Of a stretch of DNA of 64,000 nucleotides, positions 51,212 to 64,000 are shown in pieces. The translations under genes were made by a program, and so were the position numbers. The notes beneath the pieces were generated by a model. That model searched no databases and had not been told where the DNA came from. It saw only the letters and a program-made list of their open reading frames with translations. Every line of letters begins with the position of its first letter. Within the stretch, counting starts at the first letter, position 1. The stretch covers positions 1-64,000 of the forward strand of contig JAOVVO010000270.1 of the NCBI GenBank assembly GCA_028564675.1, read 5' to 3'. The stretch comes from Onchocerca lupi. Its lineage: Eukaryota; Nematoda; Chromadorea; Rhabditida; Onchocercidae.

Positions 51212-54200
51212 ATGTCGTGGGCTAATACGGGCATGCAAGCCCTGATACCGATTATCAATAGATTACAGGTTTATTCTTATTATTTGAAATTTTGCAATTA
51301 CTTTTTGAATTGCTAACCAAATTATTTGATTGAATCAATGCTCCGATTATCACATTGCATCCAGAGATGATTAATACTAGAACTATATCTTGTTTCAGGA
51401 TGCGTTCGCTCAGCTAGGAACATCGCTAAACTTTGATCTTCCTCAAATAGCAGTGGTAGGAGGACAAAGCGCAGGCAAATCATCTGTACTTGAGAATTTT
51501 GTTGGAAAGTGAGCTTTTTTTTTTCTTTTATTTTTTTTTTTTTTTTTTGGAACAATTTAAAGAATTTTCTTGAATTTTTTAATATCACTAGAGGAATCTT
51601 ACTGGATTTATCTTCGGTTCCAGGGATTTTCTTCCTCGTGGATCAGGTATTGTTACTCGCAGACCACTAATTTTGCAGTTGGTACACGATCAACATGTAG
51701 GTAAGTAGCAGTTTAAAAAAAGAATGAATTGATTCGTATTTCATAGTATGTAACTGTCGGATTGATAAAATGAGGCATTGAAAACATTTAGCGCTCTAAC
51801 TTGTTCATTTTTGATTTTGATTATGCGATCATAAAACGTGCACTGACCATGTAGTCGATTATAAACAAGTATGAAATTTATTTATTTATAGAATATGGCG
51901 AGTTTTTGCACAAAAGAGGACAAAAATTCACTGATTTCGACATGATTAGAAAAGAAATTGAAGATGAAACAGATCGTATAACGGGTCAGAATAAAGGCAT
52001 TTCACCGATTCCAATCAATTTGCGAGTTTTTAGTCCGAATGGTATTTTGTTTAATATATCTCATAATACATTATTTGTTTCTAACTCGTTTGTATGATAT
52101 TTTGGGCAATTCTGATGAACGTTTTTGACTTATGCTGAAGCGAAGGACGCAAGCAGCATTTAATTTTTAATTTTTCGTTTGCATCTAATTTCGCCCTCCA
52201 TTTTATTATTATTTTACGATAACTTCTGCTTCCTGTTTTTAATATTCTATAGAACATACATGAGAGTGAAAAAATAATTTCATGTCTTTTAGATTTTCTC
52301 TCTTGCGATAGTTTAGAACTCCCCATCTTTCGGATTTCTTAAAAATAAAATCACTAAGCTAGAAATTTCAGGAGTTTAGCTTATTTGAGTATGATTGCAA
52401 ATGCTTGTTAAAAATGGTATTGAAAGAAGTAACTATCTGCATAGTAATGGAAAATGAATAGGCTTAGTGTTAAGAAGCTTTCAATCTTCAGTATTCGGGA
52501 TTCATGAGAAATTGGTAATAATTGGTTTATGGACAGAAAACTGAAAAAGAAATTAGATATGTATTTAAAAGATATGTGTCCAGAATGAAATTCTATCTAA
52601 AAATAAAGTAAGACAAAGAGAAAAAAGAACTTATTACTTCCATAGAGCAGTTCAAAAATCCTTATCTACCTAAGTTATCAGGGGCAGAAAAGTAAACAGG
52701 AATAGATAATTCTTTTGCGAAACAGTGAATCAGAATTCTGATATTTCTATAAATATTTTCATGAAACTTTCTTCTAGCAATGTCTTTTCCAATAAAAAAG
52801 AAAAAAGAAAAAATCTTGATTTTTCTGTAAAACAATATAAATTTATCATTACTTTAATAGAGGCGTAGTCATAGTTGTTTTTAATAGATGACTATATTTC
52901 ATTAAATTTAAAAGCCAGAAAAAGTTTTCCAAGAATGATTTTGCTAAATTCTTTGCACTTAAAACATCAAAAAAGAATAAAACGGTCGGAAATGTCCATT
53001 TTTTGAGAGCTTTTAATGTCTAAGGATAATCTAGTACTATAGATCCCCTCTTCTTCATTGGATGAAACAGTCCTCATACAATATTTTGATGAAATCATTG
53101 TCACTATCATTGATCAATTCAGAAGTGATATTTTAATTGCAAAAAGCTAGTAAATTATATTTTCAATTTTGAATTCCAGTATTAAATTTGACTCTTATCG
53201 ATTTGCCGGGCTTAACAAAAGTACCAGTTGGTGATCAGCCTGCAGATATCGAGCATCAGATACGAGAAATGCTGTTAACTTATATTTCACGTGAAACGTG
53301 CCTCATTTTGGCAGTTACTCCAGCAAATAGTGATCTTGCTACATCCGATGCACTTAAACTTGCGCGGGAGGTTAGTTCGGCTGTATTTTTTTTTTTTTTT
53401 TTTTTTGCATCTAAGCCGGAAAAAAAAAAAACCCTAAAAATTTCGAGTTTTTTCAGAATTACTTCATAGCAGTAGATTTTTTTTTTTTTTTTTTTTTTTT
53501 TTTGTCTTTCAAACTGTTTTCATTTATTAAGAAATCATGATTGCAGGTTGATCCACAAGGATTACGAACTATCGGAGTTTTAACAAAACTGGATTTAATG
53601 GATGAAGGTACTGATGCTCGTGACATTTTGGAAAATCGTTTGTTTCCACTTCGCAGGGGTAAGTTTTCTCCTTTTTTCCTTTTTCTTTTTTTTGATATAG
53701 TTGCTAATATAGATGATTTCATGTAAAAAATTCTAACAGTTGCTATAGCGCATCACTAATTATTTTTCCAGTTGCTACAGCCATCGCTAAATTAATTTCA
53801 GTTGTTACAACGCATCACTAATTATTTTCCTGTTCTGTGGAAATTCTGAAATACTCTTACTCCGCTTAATGTTTTAATATAAATAAATTTTGAATTTGGA
53901 ATAAAGGGAATGCATTAACTGTGAGGTTTCGTTACTTTTTGTTTCCAAATTTAAAATTTGCATTTTTTTAAAAATCCGAAAGGAATCATCTTTTTCAATT
54001 AACAAAATATATCGTAATTTAGGTTATATTGGAGTTGTAAATCGAGGTCAGAAAGATATTGTTGGCAAAAAAGATATTAGAGCAGCACTTGATGCCGAAC
54101 GCAAATTCTTCATATCACATCCATCATATCGGTAAATATTTTAACGTTTATCCATTTCTTTTAATGTTATATTTCCAAAGTTATATTTACAAACTTCTAG

Positions 54201-57200
54201 TTGAAATTATACCGAAACTATCAATATTGTGTTAGTTTAATAATAAGATTGTTTTTAACAGACATCTGGCAGATCGTTTGGGAACACCCTATTTGCAAAG
54301 GACATTAAATCAGCAACTGACAAATCATATCAAAGATACCTTACCGGCGTTGAGAGATTCTCTGCAAAAAAAGCTGTATGCATTGGAAAAGGATGTTAAT
54401 GAATATAAAAATTTCCAGCCAAATGATCCGTCCAGAAAGACGAAAGCTCTTATGCAGTATGTATTTTTTCTGCTTTTATTTTTCTCGAATAATAAGACAA
54501 ATAGGGTAAATGAAGGGCTTTTTAGTAATGCCGATCTGTGATTTAGTGATTTAGATCTGTTAAGCGGAATTTTTTCGAAAGAGAATTTCTGTAAGTTATT
54601 GGAAACTTTTGTAGACATGATTCACAAATCATTTGCGCAATTAGGGATCGCTATAATTGCAAAAGGCATTGTATTATTTATGCTGCAACATATTGAAGAG
54701 CAAAAATAGCAAGGCCGCCTTTTTTTACCCATTCAAATTTTTGTAGGTATAAATGTACAATATTGATGTTCTTGTTTTTTATTTCCTAGAAAAAACTAAA
54801 ATTATTATTAGAATGGTACAAACTTTTACAACCGATATCGAGCGATCAGTTGAAGGGTCATCATCAAAGGCCGTAAGTACAAATGAATTGTCAGGAGGTG
54901 CACGAATTAATCGAATTTTTCACGAACGATTTCCATTCGAGATTGTGAAAATGGAGATCGATGAAAAGGTTTAATTTTTCAAATTATTGTCATTTTTGTT
55001 AATTGAATAAGATTATGTGCACCTGAAATTAGCCTAAGCTTAATATTTCGTCTCAGTTTTTAAACTAAGATTTTGCAAGAGCTTGGCTTTATAATATTAA
55101 GCTCATACTTTTCTATTTCCTATTGATAGAAATGTAAATTTTTATATATTTCAAAAAGGATTTCGTTTCATTTTATCTAGTCTAATCAGGTTTTCAGTTT
55201 ACTTATTACCCTATTACACGATAGTATACGCTTGCAGTACGTCCACCGTATAAGCATAGTATTTTCTAGACATAATTTTTTCTTTTTTCTACATATATAA
55301 AAAGTGAAGTGTAAGCATACAACACAACATTGGCTTCTGATTCCTTTCTGTTTGCATAGATCTAATTTTATAGGAAATGAGAAGGGAAATACAAATTGCT
55401 ATACGTAACATCCATGGTATCCGAGTTGGTCTTTTCACTCCCGATATGGCATTTGAAGCTATAGTAAAGAAACAGATCGAGCGTCTAAAAGAACCATCAT
55501 TAAAATGTGTTGATTTAGTTGTTAATGAATTGGCTGCTGTTGTGCGACAGTGTGCTGAATGTGTAAGTTATTCTATTTTTATTGTTTACTTAACTTTAAG
55601 TTTTATTTTGCAGTTTTTATGATTGAAAATTGAAATTCTTTTTAATATTTCATTCTTCTCATGGCTCATTTAGGACAAATAGAGTTAGCTATAAGCTTGT
55701 AAGGTTAGAATGATGTAATGACAGCAATTAGTAATTTTAACAGATAGGAAGGTTTTCTTTTTTAAATAGTTTTATGTTCCAGGTTGCGCGCTATCCAAGA
55801 TTACGCGATGAAATTGAACGAATTGTAACGACAAATATGAGAGAAAAAGAACAGTCTGCAAAATATCACATATCTATGCTCGTTGATTACGAGCTTGCTT
55901 ATATGAATACTAATCATGAGGATTTCATCGGGTTTTCAAAGCAAGTTTTCATTTGTGATAATTGATTTTCAGTCCTTGTTTTATTCTTAACAATATGCAA
56001 ATTGCTGATTGTTTATAAAGAAGATCTCGTTATTGGGCAATCATTATAATGTGCCTTCATAATGGGGTTATACTACTTTTGAATTTATGGTAGTTAAGTT
56101 TATATGTAAAAATTCATTTCGCGGTATTATCCGTGACCGTAATCTGTTCGGAGGATTTTATTTGACGCAACCACTATATCTCGAATCGTGTTTGCGTTAT
56201 TCTGATCGATAACGACAGTATACAAAGTTTATATTTCAAAATATTATTTTTCTTAGAAATCGTGCGTAACAGTTTTTGATTTTGTAGCGAGGAAGCAAAG
56301 GCATCGTCGACTTCACAAAAGAAAAATCTAGGTAATCAGGTGATAAGGAAAGGCTGGTTATCAGTGCACAATATATCGTTTGTACGTGGTTCAAAAAATT
56401 GTTGGTTTGTACTCACATCTGATAGCTTATCATGGTATAAGGATGACGAGGTATTTATTTTTATCTCTTTATGTTCTCATTGGTTTCATATTTTCAATTT
56501 TCATCTACAGCTTTATGTAATTTTTTTTCATCTGTTTGTTAATTTGTTTGACCAAATCTATTTTCCTGCACGACATAACAAAAATAGATGATTTTTTTTT
56601 TTTAAATGGTCATTGTGTAATTATTCAGTACAGTTTTTTGTGGACTTTGATTTACTTTAGGCCAGAAATGTTTCTCTGTTGGTCTGTTAAAAGCATTTCG
56701 CATCATGAACTTTAAGTTAACAAACAAGATTATCTTTGTTGCTAATTGCTTAAATTTTTTTTAATTTGAAGCTTTCATTTTTCAAACTTCGGTATATTTA
56801 TTAGTATCCTAAGATAGAGATATATTATCCAGCTAATTTTGGCTAATGATATTTTTTTTTTCTTAAACTTTAAAGCCATCCAACTATAGGAGAAGGAAAA
56901 AAAATATATGCTACCATTGGATGGAATAAAACTGCGAGATCTCGAAGCTGGTTTTATGTCAAAGCAGCACAAATTCGCTCTATTCTATCCCGACGGAAAG
57001 TAAGTTTTTTGTCTCTTTTTTTGGCATTTGAAATAATTTATAATTGCAAAGCTAAAGAAAGAAAAAACGCTAAATAACTAACAAAATTGTTGATTGGAAA
57101 ATCCAGTTCAAGCATTATATTATGTCTGCTTTTTGCTTTTTTGTGCATTTTTACTATTGCTATGCTTTTACGAAAATTATTCGTGGTTGTTTGCCTGTTG

Positions 57201-60200
57201 TATTAGGCATTCTTTGATAATAATCCGAAGTTTTTAAAAAAAAATTTTTTTAGAAAACGTAATGAATTTTCTTTCCGTTTTTCATTTCTCTTTTTCAATG
57301 ATTTTCTTAATTTCAGCACGTAAGCAATTTAATTATTTTGCTGGAAAATTGATATGGCCTGACGGAGGGATGCTTATTGAATTTATACGACTAAATATTT
57401 TTCTCAAATTTGTAATCCAAGGTTTGAGATATTGGGCTGGTGTTGTTGTTTCGAGGGAAAAAGAAAGTTATATCTGCGGTTTTGAAATGATAAAGAATGA
57501 TATGACTATTGTATTTTGTTAGAAGTTTCATTTCTGCAGATGGATCATTTTGAGGATATATGAAAACAAATCAGGAATTTCCAGAAAAAACATCTCCAGC
57601 CCATTTCTACTGATTAATATTTGCATACTTTTTTCTTTAATTTCTACTAACACGAAATATTTTATATTTTTTTTGCAGAAGGTAATTATAGCAACATAAT
57701 ATTTCAGTAACTTTTCCTTTTGAAATTGAAATGTTGTAAATTAGTTTATCTAAAAGTTAGTGGTGAATCGTGTATGGAAGAAGGAAATATGTGTATGTTC
57801 GATATTCGTTCAGTCAACTAACCCAATTTTCACAAAACTAGGGCCTTCAATTTTAAATGCTTTCGTTTTAGTTACTGAAAAATTTTAGCATGCTATTTGT
57901 GGTATAGTGAAATGTGATTATATAAAATTTCGGCCTCTCATATGATATAATATGTACTCACAGTTGACTCAACTCGTTATGGCTGTAGAAATATAAATAA
58001 AAATGCGAGAAATGAGGACGGAATAGTTCTTACCATTAATTGGTAATTGAGATTATTAATTCTAGTGAATAAGAGCGAGGAACGGAAGGTTGTAATACTA
58101 TGAGCAGAAAAACTTACAAGTTACACCTCAAAAATATTAGAAGTATTGGAGAATACTCACTTATGGATATTTGAACTGAAAAAATAGCTCTAAAATTGAT
58201 ATTTGCGATCGATATTCTGTCGAAAGAAAGTAAAAGGTCTAGTGAATGTTGTTAAGTAAATGAATATAAAAGTATCAGGTGTTATTTCCCGTTATTTGAC
58301 GCTGTAGTTTCTTTTTTTGTTTTTTGATGTTTTAGAGGATTGACCGATATATAAGCACTGTTTGCTTTGAGAATGAAATGAATTCTACTAACCGCATGAA
58401 TTCTATGCATGTACATAGTTCATCATATGGAGGTAGGATGATACAAATTATGCTGTATTTTTCAGGAATATCTATAAGGATTATAAACAATTAGAATTGA
58501 GTGCTAGCAATTTGGATGAAGTAGATGCCTGGAAAGCATCATTTCTTCGTGCTGGTGTTTATCCGGAGAAGGAGAAACCAGCCGAGGATGGTGAGGTAAA
58601 ATTTTCAGTTTTCAAATTTTACTTCAAATTTCACGCCATATTAATAATCCAATTTTTTTTTCTACTTAAAATCCACTTAAGTTTTCTATACTTTCTTAAA
58701 TAAAGAATATTTTTTTGACAGGCACTTTCGGAAATTGAAGAAACATCAGTGGATCCACAGCTTGAACGTCAAGTGGAAACAATTCGTAATTTGGTTGATT
58801 CTTACATGCGGATTGTAACAAAGACAATTCGGGATCTCGTACCGAAAGCAATTATGTTTCTTATTGTTAATAAAGTAAGGTCGTCTGGTGTTTAAAGTTT
58901 CTTCTTGCAAAATCGACTTCACTTATACTGATGTAAAAATAAGAATGGTTATTGAATAGAAGCAGTGTCGAAAATCTTCTTTCATTGCCACAATTCAGTT
59001 GAAATCAAGCATTACATTGCTGATCGTGCGCACATATGTAGAAGCACATAAACTGAAAAAAAAAAAAGAAAAAAAGAAAATTCAAGCATATTTCTAATCG
59101 CTTGTTTTCCAATTCGAGAATTACTTTTCAGGTTAGTGAATTTTTGCGCGATGGTGACCTTTTGGCTAATCTCTATCAACTTGGTGATACAGTCAGTTTT
59201 TTCCTAGTTCTTTCTAAATAAGATAACAAAGTCAATAGAATGTTTCGTTCTTCTTTATGATTGATTAAAATAAAGCTCATTTTTAACGAGTCTATCTTCC
59301 TTCCTTCTGTGATTATTATTTTTACATGATGTTACATGGTAACTAGTGGAATTCTTGTCAGGATTCGCTGATGGAAGAAAGCCAATTCGAAGCGCAGAAA
59401 CGAGAGGAAATGTTTCGAATGTATCATGCTTGCAAGGAAGCGTTAAAAATTATTGGTGAAGTGAATATGTCTACAATGTCTACTGATGCACCTCCTGCAG
59501 TGTCGAGTGATTGGTTAAGGTAACTATTTTGGAGAAAATTATTTTTGTTAAACTAAGTCTTATAAAGAAAACTCCGACTTTAGTGGGCATCACTTGGGTT
59601 TAGTGGGGAAATCTCTTTCTATTTATAACATCTAATAAACCCCATTTTTTACTCAGAAATAGATATCACTGCTTCAAATCGTAGAAAAAAGATTTCCGAC
59701 TTCAGATCCAATGGACCGTCACCGGTACCGCGACCTGGAATGGGTGGTGGATTAGCTGCACAGCGTCCAGCTCCAATGCCACCACGACCGACGGGGAATA
59801 TGCAGAACGCTTCACTTGCGAATAGACCACTACCTGGACCACCGGGTGGCCTTCCCGCTCCGATACTACCTACGTAAGTGAATTAATGTATTTATGTATT
59901 ACAGTTATAGCATAAGTCACTTTTAATGAATGTTTCGCATTAGCTTCTCAAAATTTTGGAATCTGATTCTATTTTGTTTCTTTATCAAATGTTAAGTAAC
60001 ACATTTTGGTCCCATTCATGAAAAATATGGAGAAACATCCTGTACTATGTGATAGATTACAAGATGCTTTTTTATAATTGATAATTAATAGTCATAGAAA
60101 ATTTGAGAAACTAATATTCTGTGGCTGTTATATTTGCTTAGCACTAATTTCTCATAAAAAATATAAATTATGGAATCATTTAGGCGTCCAAAATAATTCA

Positions 60201-60947
60201 CCGAAGGGTAAATGATTGGCGTTTTTTTAATCAGTATTGTAGTAAAGAATTATTATGCATGTTCAGTTATTAATCCAACATCATAATAGCATTGCTGTTT
60301 ATAATACAACATAGTAGTTGTGATTATTATAATAATAGTAGCTAGTCGCTTTTTCACTACCGAAGCATATTTCTCGAAGTTGATCGTTTGTTTGCTAATA
60401 TCCTGCATGAAATTGTAGAAAACTGTTTATTTAATTTTCTTTTTACATTATTCTAGAGAAATAAAAACGGGTGAGTAATCTGAAGACATGGAATCTCTAT
60501 GAAAAAACAGCGAAATTGGTTGTCACTATATATGAAATTCTTAAATCTTCCAATATTCCTTAGATATAATTCCTTATATTTCCCGGTTAAAGCTATCTGA
60601 CTAATTTCATATTATTGAAAATTTAGTGAGCAAGTATTTTAACTGATGATTGCTATGACAGTTGATGTTGTGAATTTTATATCTTAATCATCCTAGTGCA
60701 TGATTTGTGATATAGATATTATGTGTCGTGTCGTTGGACAGAGTGATAAGGGTGGTTTGCAAATTATAGCATTTGATTTAAAATAGCAAACTGTGAAGTA
60801 CACCATTTGATTTGCCTCAAATTTCTTCCTAAGCATCTTAATAAGCATTTATTTTGTTTCAGTCGAGTGCATAACAATTCAACGGTTCAAAACGGTATAC
60901 CGCCAAGGATACCAGATCGACCGCAAATACCTTCACGTCCCTATTAA
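51212..60947 (+). CDS. dyn-1: Dynamin (large GTPase of endocytic vesicle scission)
   Basis: Nineteen exons join in phase to 843 residues: 51212-51268, 51399-51508, 51624-51700, 51892-52041, 53180-53370, 53547-53658, 54023-54131, 54262-54456, 54812-54968, 55374-55562, 55783-55940, 56288-56450, 56890-56999, 58466-58595, 58722-58874, 59132-59191, 59362-59519, 59706-59873 and 60863-60947. Order: GTPase domain (P-loop GGQSAGKSS at 40-48, DLPG at 139-142, TKLD at 208-211), middle/stalk (LGTPYLQRTLNQQL, ALMQMVQTF), PH domain from about 520 (VIRKGWLSVHN to LRAGVYPEKEKP), GTPase effector domain (RNLVDSYMRIVTKTIRDLVP, SLMEESQFEAQKREEM) and a proline-rich tail (PRPGMGGG, PAPMPPRPTG, PSRPY end) that would bind SH3 partners. 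All GTP-binding motifs are intact and the length is close to C. elegans DYN-1, so it should be functional. Intron 11 uses a GC donor (AAA|GCAAGT). It cuts vesicle necks at the plasma membrane and synapse. Confidence 0.97.
53737..53831. repeat. Imperfect triplicate repeat in dyn-1 intron 6
   Basis: Three units starting CAGTTGCTA / CAGTTGCTA / CAGTTGTTA at 53737, 53769 and 53799, each containing a 'gcatcactaattattttc'-like sequence; the middle unit is the most diverged. Each unit ends in a pyrimidine tract followed by CAG, so the repeat also multiplies acceptor-like sites. Confidence 0.75.
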
Positions 60948-62775
60948 ATTCCAACTAAATGCTACGATCTTCCTCCTTTTCTCCCATGTAAATATTTTTC
61001 TTTGTTAGAAGTGAGCTTTATTGAAGTTTAAATTCAAATAGTGGCACTTAAAAGCCACTTTAATTCTAACTTTGAGAAATTAGCAAAAGCAATTTAGATG
61101 CCATTCTAATGAATAATACTGTCCATCTTTACAATTTACATTTAGTTCAATGCATCTGACATACAGTTTTGGTAGGGTCTAGACTTCTTAAATAAACTCA
61201 CTACACGTGCTTAGTATTTGTTTATACACTTCGTTATACGGAAGCACCGTTTTTCACGAATCGTTTTCTATTTTCTCCGATGATTTTTCAATATGCGCAC
61301 TTCACAAAAGCATTTCTAATGAATTTTGTGAGTTATGAGTTTGTAATCTGTTTAGTTTAAAAGAGATATTGTCGGCAGCTTTCAAAACAAAATACATAGT
61401 TTAAAAGCAATGACTTGTTTATTCTTATACTGCAGGAAAAAATCAAAATCATTTAGAATACATTGGAGTCAGGTAAAAATTTAAAATGAAGACAAAGCCG
61501 ATGACACATTCCTCTAGTTTTACAGTTTCCTGGTATTCATAGTTAAATAATCCGCTATAACGCTAAATGTTTTATCGAGCAGGAGCAGAAGTAGAAGTTG
61601 AACGCTCATTTTCCCACTGGGGCAATGTTGGTTTTCATATTACATATGAGACATTCTATAAATTGTGGGAATTCTCAAATTTTAATGCCATTTTATTAAT
61701 AATTTGAAATTCTCGCTTTATTTTCCTGTTCTGTCCCTAATTAAATTAAATAGCCTTATAAAATATTTGTAGTGGATCATGTTGTAAACTATGGCCGTAA
61801 AACTCTTCATGCCTACATCCATTTTGCTATGATTTATTTCCCCTTACCAAAAACTTCGTTTTTTTCTTCAATTTTGTTTTGAATTTTTTGGATGGAAATG
61901 GAGAGATGGCGCTGAACAAGTTCCTCAGTTCAATCTCTGCTTCAAGTCTTCAAGTAAATTTAAAAGTAAATATCTTTTTATCAAAGCCTCTAGAATTTGA
62001 AAGGTTTTAAAACGAAATCTTGGATTCGTTGCTTCCAACAATCTCTCTAATGTCATTGCATTTTATTTCTTATTGTTAAAATAGAAGGGAATTTTAGAAT
62101 TACCGAGTACATTTTATCAGGCATTTTCTCTTACTGATTACACTTATGCTATCAAATTCCTTTTAAAAGTATTATTCATTGAACTATGACAATATTCATG
62201 TGGATAATTTATGTAGCAGACTACTGTTCATAAATAAACGTATCTCTTTGTCTTGTGGTTTACTATCTTCACATATTTGAATTCTGCGTTTTCAATGTTG
62301 CGCTCCCGAAAGTTGCTTTATTTTAATACCGACAAGAGTTGCTAGGTCCTTTCCAGTCAATCCATCACAAAAAGAAATGAAGATCCAATTTAATTGAAAC
62401 AGATTGAAAGAAAAAAGTAACCCTGAAAAAAAAAAAAAAGTTTGTGCAGAATGTTATCTACAACCAGTAAAAAATATGTTCCATGAAACGAAATAAAATG
62501 GATTTAAAAAGTACAGTCTCACGGAAGGAATCTTTATTTTGGTTTTGCGATTTCTTCATCACAGAAAATAAAGGTTATTTGTTGGGATTTAGCACACATA
62601 CGGCTTTACATTCAAGGACTTATTTCTAATTAAAGTATTAATGGAAAATGTACAAAGAGGTTTAATTATTAAATCCATAAAAGATATAAATGGAAGAAGC
62701 TGAAGTCTTCTAATCTTCTGAGATGTTTAGTATTTCAAATAAAATAATACAGTTAACGAATGAAGTAGTAAAATA
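60948..62775. other. 3' flanks of convergent genes
   Basis: Spacer between dyn-1 (+) and the unrecognised minus-strand gene. It should contain both 3' UTRs. AATAAA at 61191-61196 could be the dyn-1 polyadenylation signal, and TTTATT near 62533 (AATAAA on the minus strand) that of the other gene. Composition is less AT-rich than elsewhere, but no coding exon was recognised. Confidence 0.5.
61191..61196 (+). terminator. dyn-1: Possible dyn-1 polyadenylation signal
   Basis: First canonical AATAAA downstream of the dyn-1 stop codon, about 245 bases into the 3' flank. Confidence 0.35.
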
Positions 62776-64000
62776 TCAATCCGTTTCTTCTTCAAAATAT
62801 TCATCCGCTTCTGATTCTTTGTCACTGTCATCTTGATGGCATTGGACCACTGGCAAATGTAAATGATAGTTTTTAGAAGTGGATGATTTTGTTACATTTG
62901 CACGACTTTTACCGTATTGATTCTTTACTTTTAACATTTTATGAACATAACGTAACTGTTGTTCTCTGCAAAATTGTAATCTAAATTTTTATAACCGATT
63001 TAATCCAAAAATTTCATATATTTCCTTGCAATATTTTATTCTTAGCTTTCCTATAGTCCAAGCGTTAAGCCGAATTCCACATTTCAGTAGTTGCCGTATG
63101 CGCTTCGGACATAGAAGTTTTTCATATGTTATAAAGTAGCGGACAAGAGACTCTGCTGAAGAGTTAAAAAAAGGAAAAAAAAAAAAAAGAAAAACCTACT
63201 AAAACTGCAGAAAAAAAAGCAATGATAATAACAGTAAACTTACCTATAAGCTTCATCATCTGGATCAAATCTAAATGGAATATAAGAATCTTTTGGTGGT
63301 TTTCTTGGCGTTGAACAACCTGGTGAATCAGGTATATGGATTAACTTTTTGCGGCGAATATTCTTTCGAACAGATTTCGGTGTTGGTGTACGCAACACAG
63401 ATAATAATGAATCATCAGAGTCAAAAGTTATCACTGATGGCATCATCTGAAATGTTCAGTAATTTAGTCTTTCGAACAACTGAAAAGATTTACACGAAAG
63501 TTGTATTGGAAAATGAGAAGCAAAACTACTGAAATAGGAATCTACTGAAATTTAAGAACTGACTGCTACATTTGGTCCTACATCCATTGTTTCTTCGAAA
63601 AAATCTGAACCATCGCCCGCTTTCAGGTACTGCCGAGTGAACCGATCTGCTTGGATCTGATATGCAACCGTTCCAACCTATTATGCATTTCTATATTTCA
63701 ATTAGAAAACAAAAACAAGGATACTGGAAAGACAAAGGTTCATCTAAAAGTGTTTGAATTAAAATTTTCTAATTAAGTCAAATACATCGTCAAGCCCAAT
63801 GCCAATATGTGCATTAAATGACTTTCAGTTTCTTCAATGCCGAATCTTGATCTGACATTTATAATTATGATGAGTTTGATATAATTTACTTTCGTTTTTC
63901 TAAGAGCATCCACCACATCAGCCGATACACCCGTTACTTTACTTTCTCTCGGAGAAATATTCAGCTTCAAAACCTCCACTGCTTGCTTACGGCATTCTTC
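62776..64000 (-). CDS. Unrecognised protein, C-terminal part only
   Basis: Four minus-strand exons join in phase: >64000-63890, 63677-63564, 63446-63244 and 62965-62776 (TGA); the 5' end lies outside the window. The visible 205 residues contain KLNISPRESKVTGVSADVVD, then AYQIQADRFTRQYLKAGDG, an acidic patch (DFFEETMD), a basic Ser/Thr-Pro region (LRTPTPKSVRKNIRRKK, PGCSTPRKPPKD) and an acidic tail (DDSDKESEADEYFEEETD). The TP.K motifs are of the proline-directed (CDK-like) type and the basic clusters could be nuclear localisation signals. No known domain was recognised, so a regulated nuclear or cytoskeletal protein is only a guess. It is convergent with dyn-1. Confidence 0.7.

Noticed and set aside
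57262..57522. 86-codon plus-strand frame in dyn-1 intron 13
   Set aside because: Hydrophobic AT-driven composition with no domain; including any part would break the PH domain between exons 13 and 14.

Overview
The window looks like nuclear DNA of a nematode, most likely an AT-rich clade III (filarial-type) parasite. The basis is: very AT-rich non-coding DNA full of A/T homopolymers, many short phase-consistent spliceosomal introns with TTTTCAG/TTTTAG acceptors, genes whose start codon lies 8-18 bases after an AG acceptor (as expected for spliced-leader trans-splicing), a dynamin close to worm DYN-1, and a degenerate Helitron. The species assignment is inference. All gene models below were built by hand by reading exons in both strands and requiring intron phases to match.

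Layout. 159-2281 (-): a BTB-BACK protein running off the left edge. 3831-11010 (-): a 12-exon gene whose N-terminus resembles the Rab-binding/FYVE-type zinc finger domain of melanophilin/Slac2 Rab effectors and whose C-terminus is two immunoglobulin-like domains; one intron holds Helitron-related repeats. 14022-18841 (+): a second, different BTB-BACK protein with a long Ser/Thr-rich tail. 21221-25561 (+): a complete FBXO30/FBXO40-type F-box protein with a TRAF-type zinc finger. 28985-33183: a head-to-tail array of Helitron ends and one internally deleted, dead RepHel element. 34440-37925 (+): a secreted interleukin-17-like cytokine. 40060-41464 (-): a 77-residue secreted peptide precursor candidate. 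41465-50654: a long gene-poor AT-rich block. 50655-50840 (-): a possible 61-residue protein, head to head with dyn-1. 51212-60947 (+): dynamin dyn-1, 19 exons, complete. 62776-64000 (-): the 3' part of an unrecognised acidic protein with proline-directed sites, convergent with dyn-1.

Functionally the window mixes membrane traffic (dynamin, the Rab-effector-like protein), ubiquitin-ligase adaptors (F-box protein, and BTB-BACK proteins that commonly bind cullin-3) and secreted signalling (IL-17-like cytokine, small peptide precursor). I see no evidence that these act in one pathway or form an operon. The observations most worth a second look are the Rab-effector plus Ig-domain architecture, the small secreted precursor that is invisible to ORF finding, the IL-17-like gene with its long N-terminal extension, and the tandem Helitron termini. 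No rRNA, tRNA, CRISPR array or bacterial-type operon was recognised.
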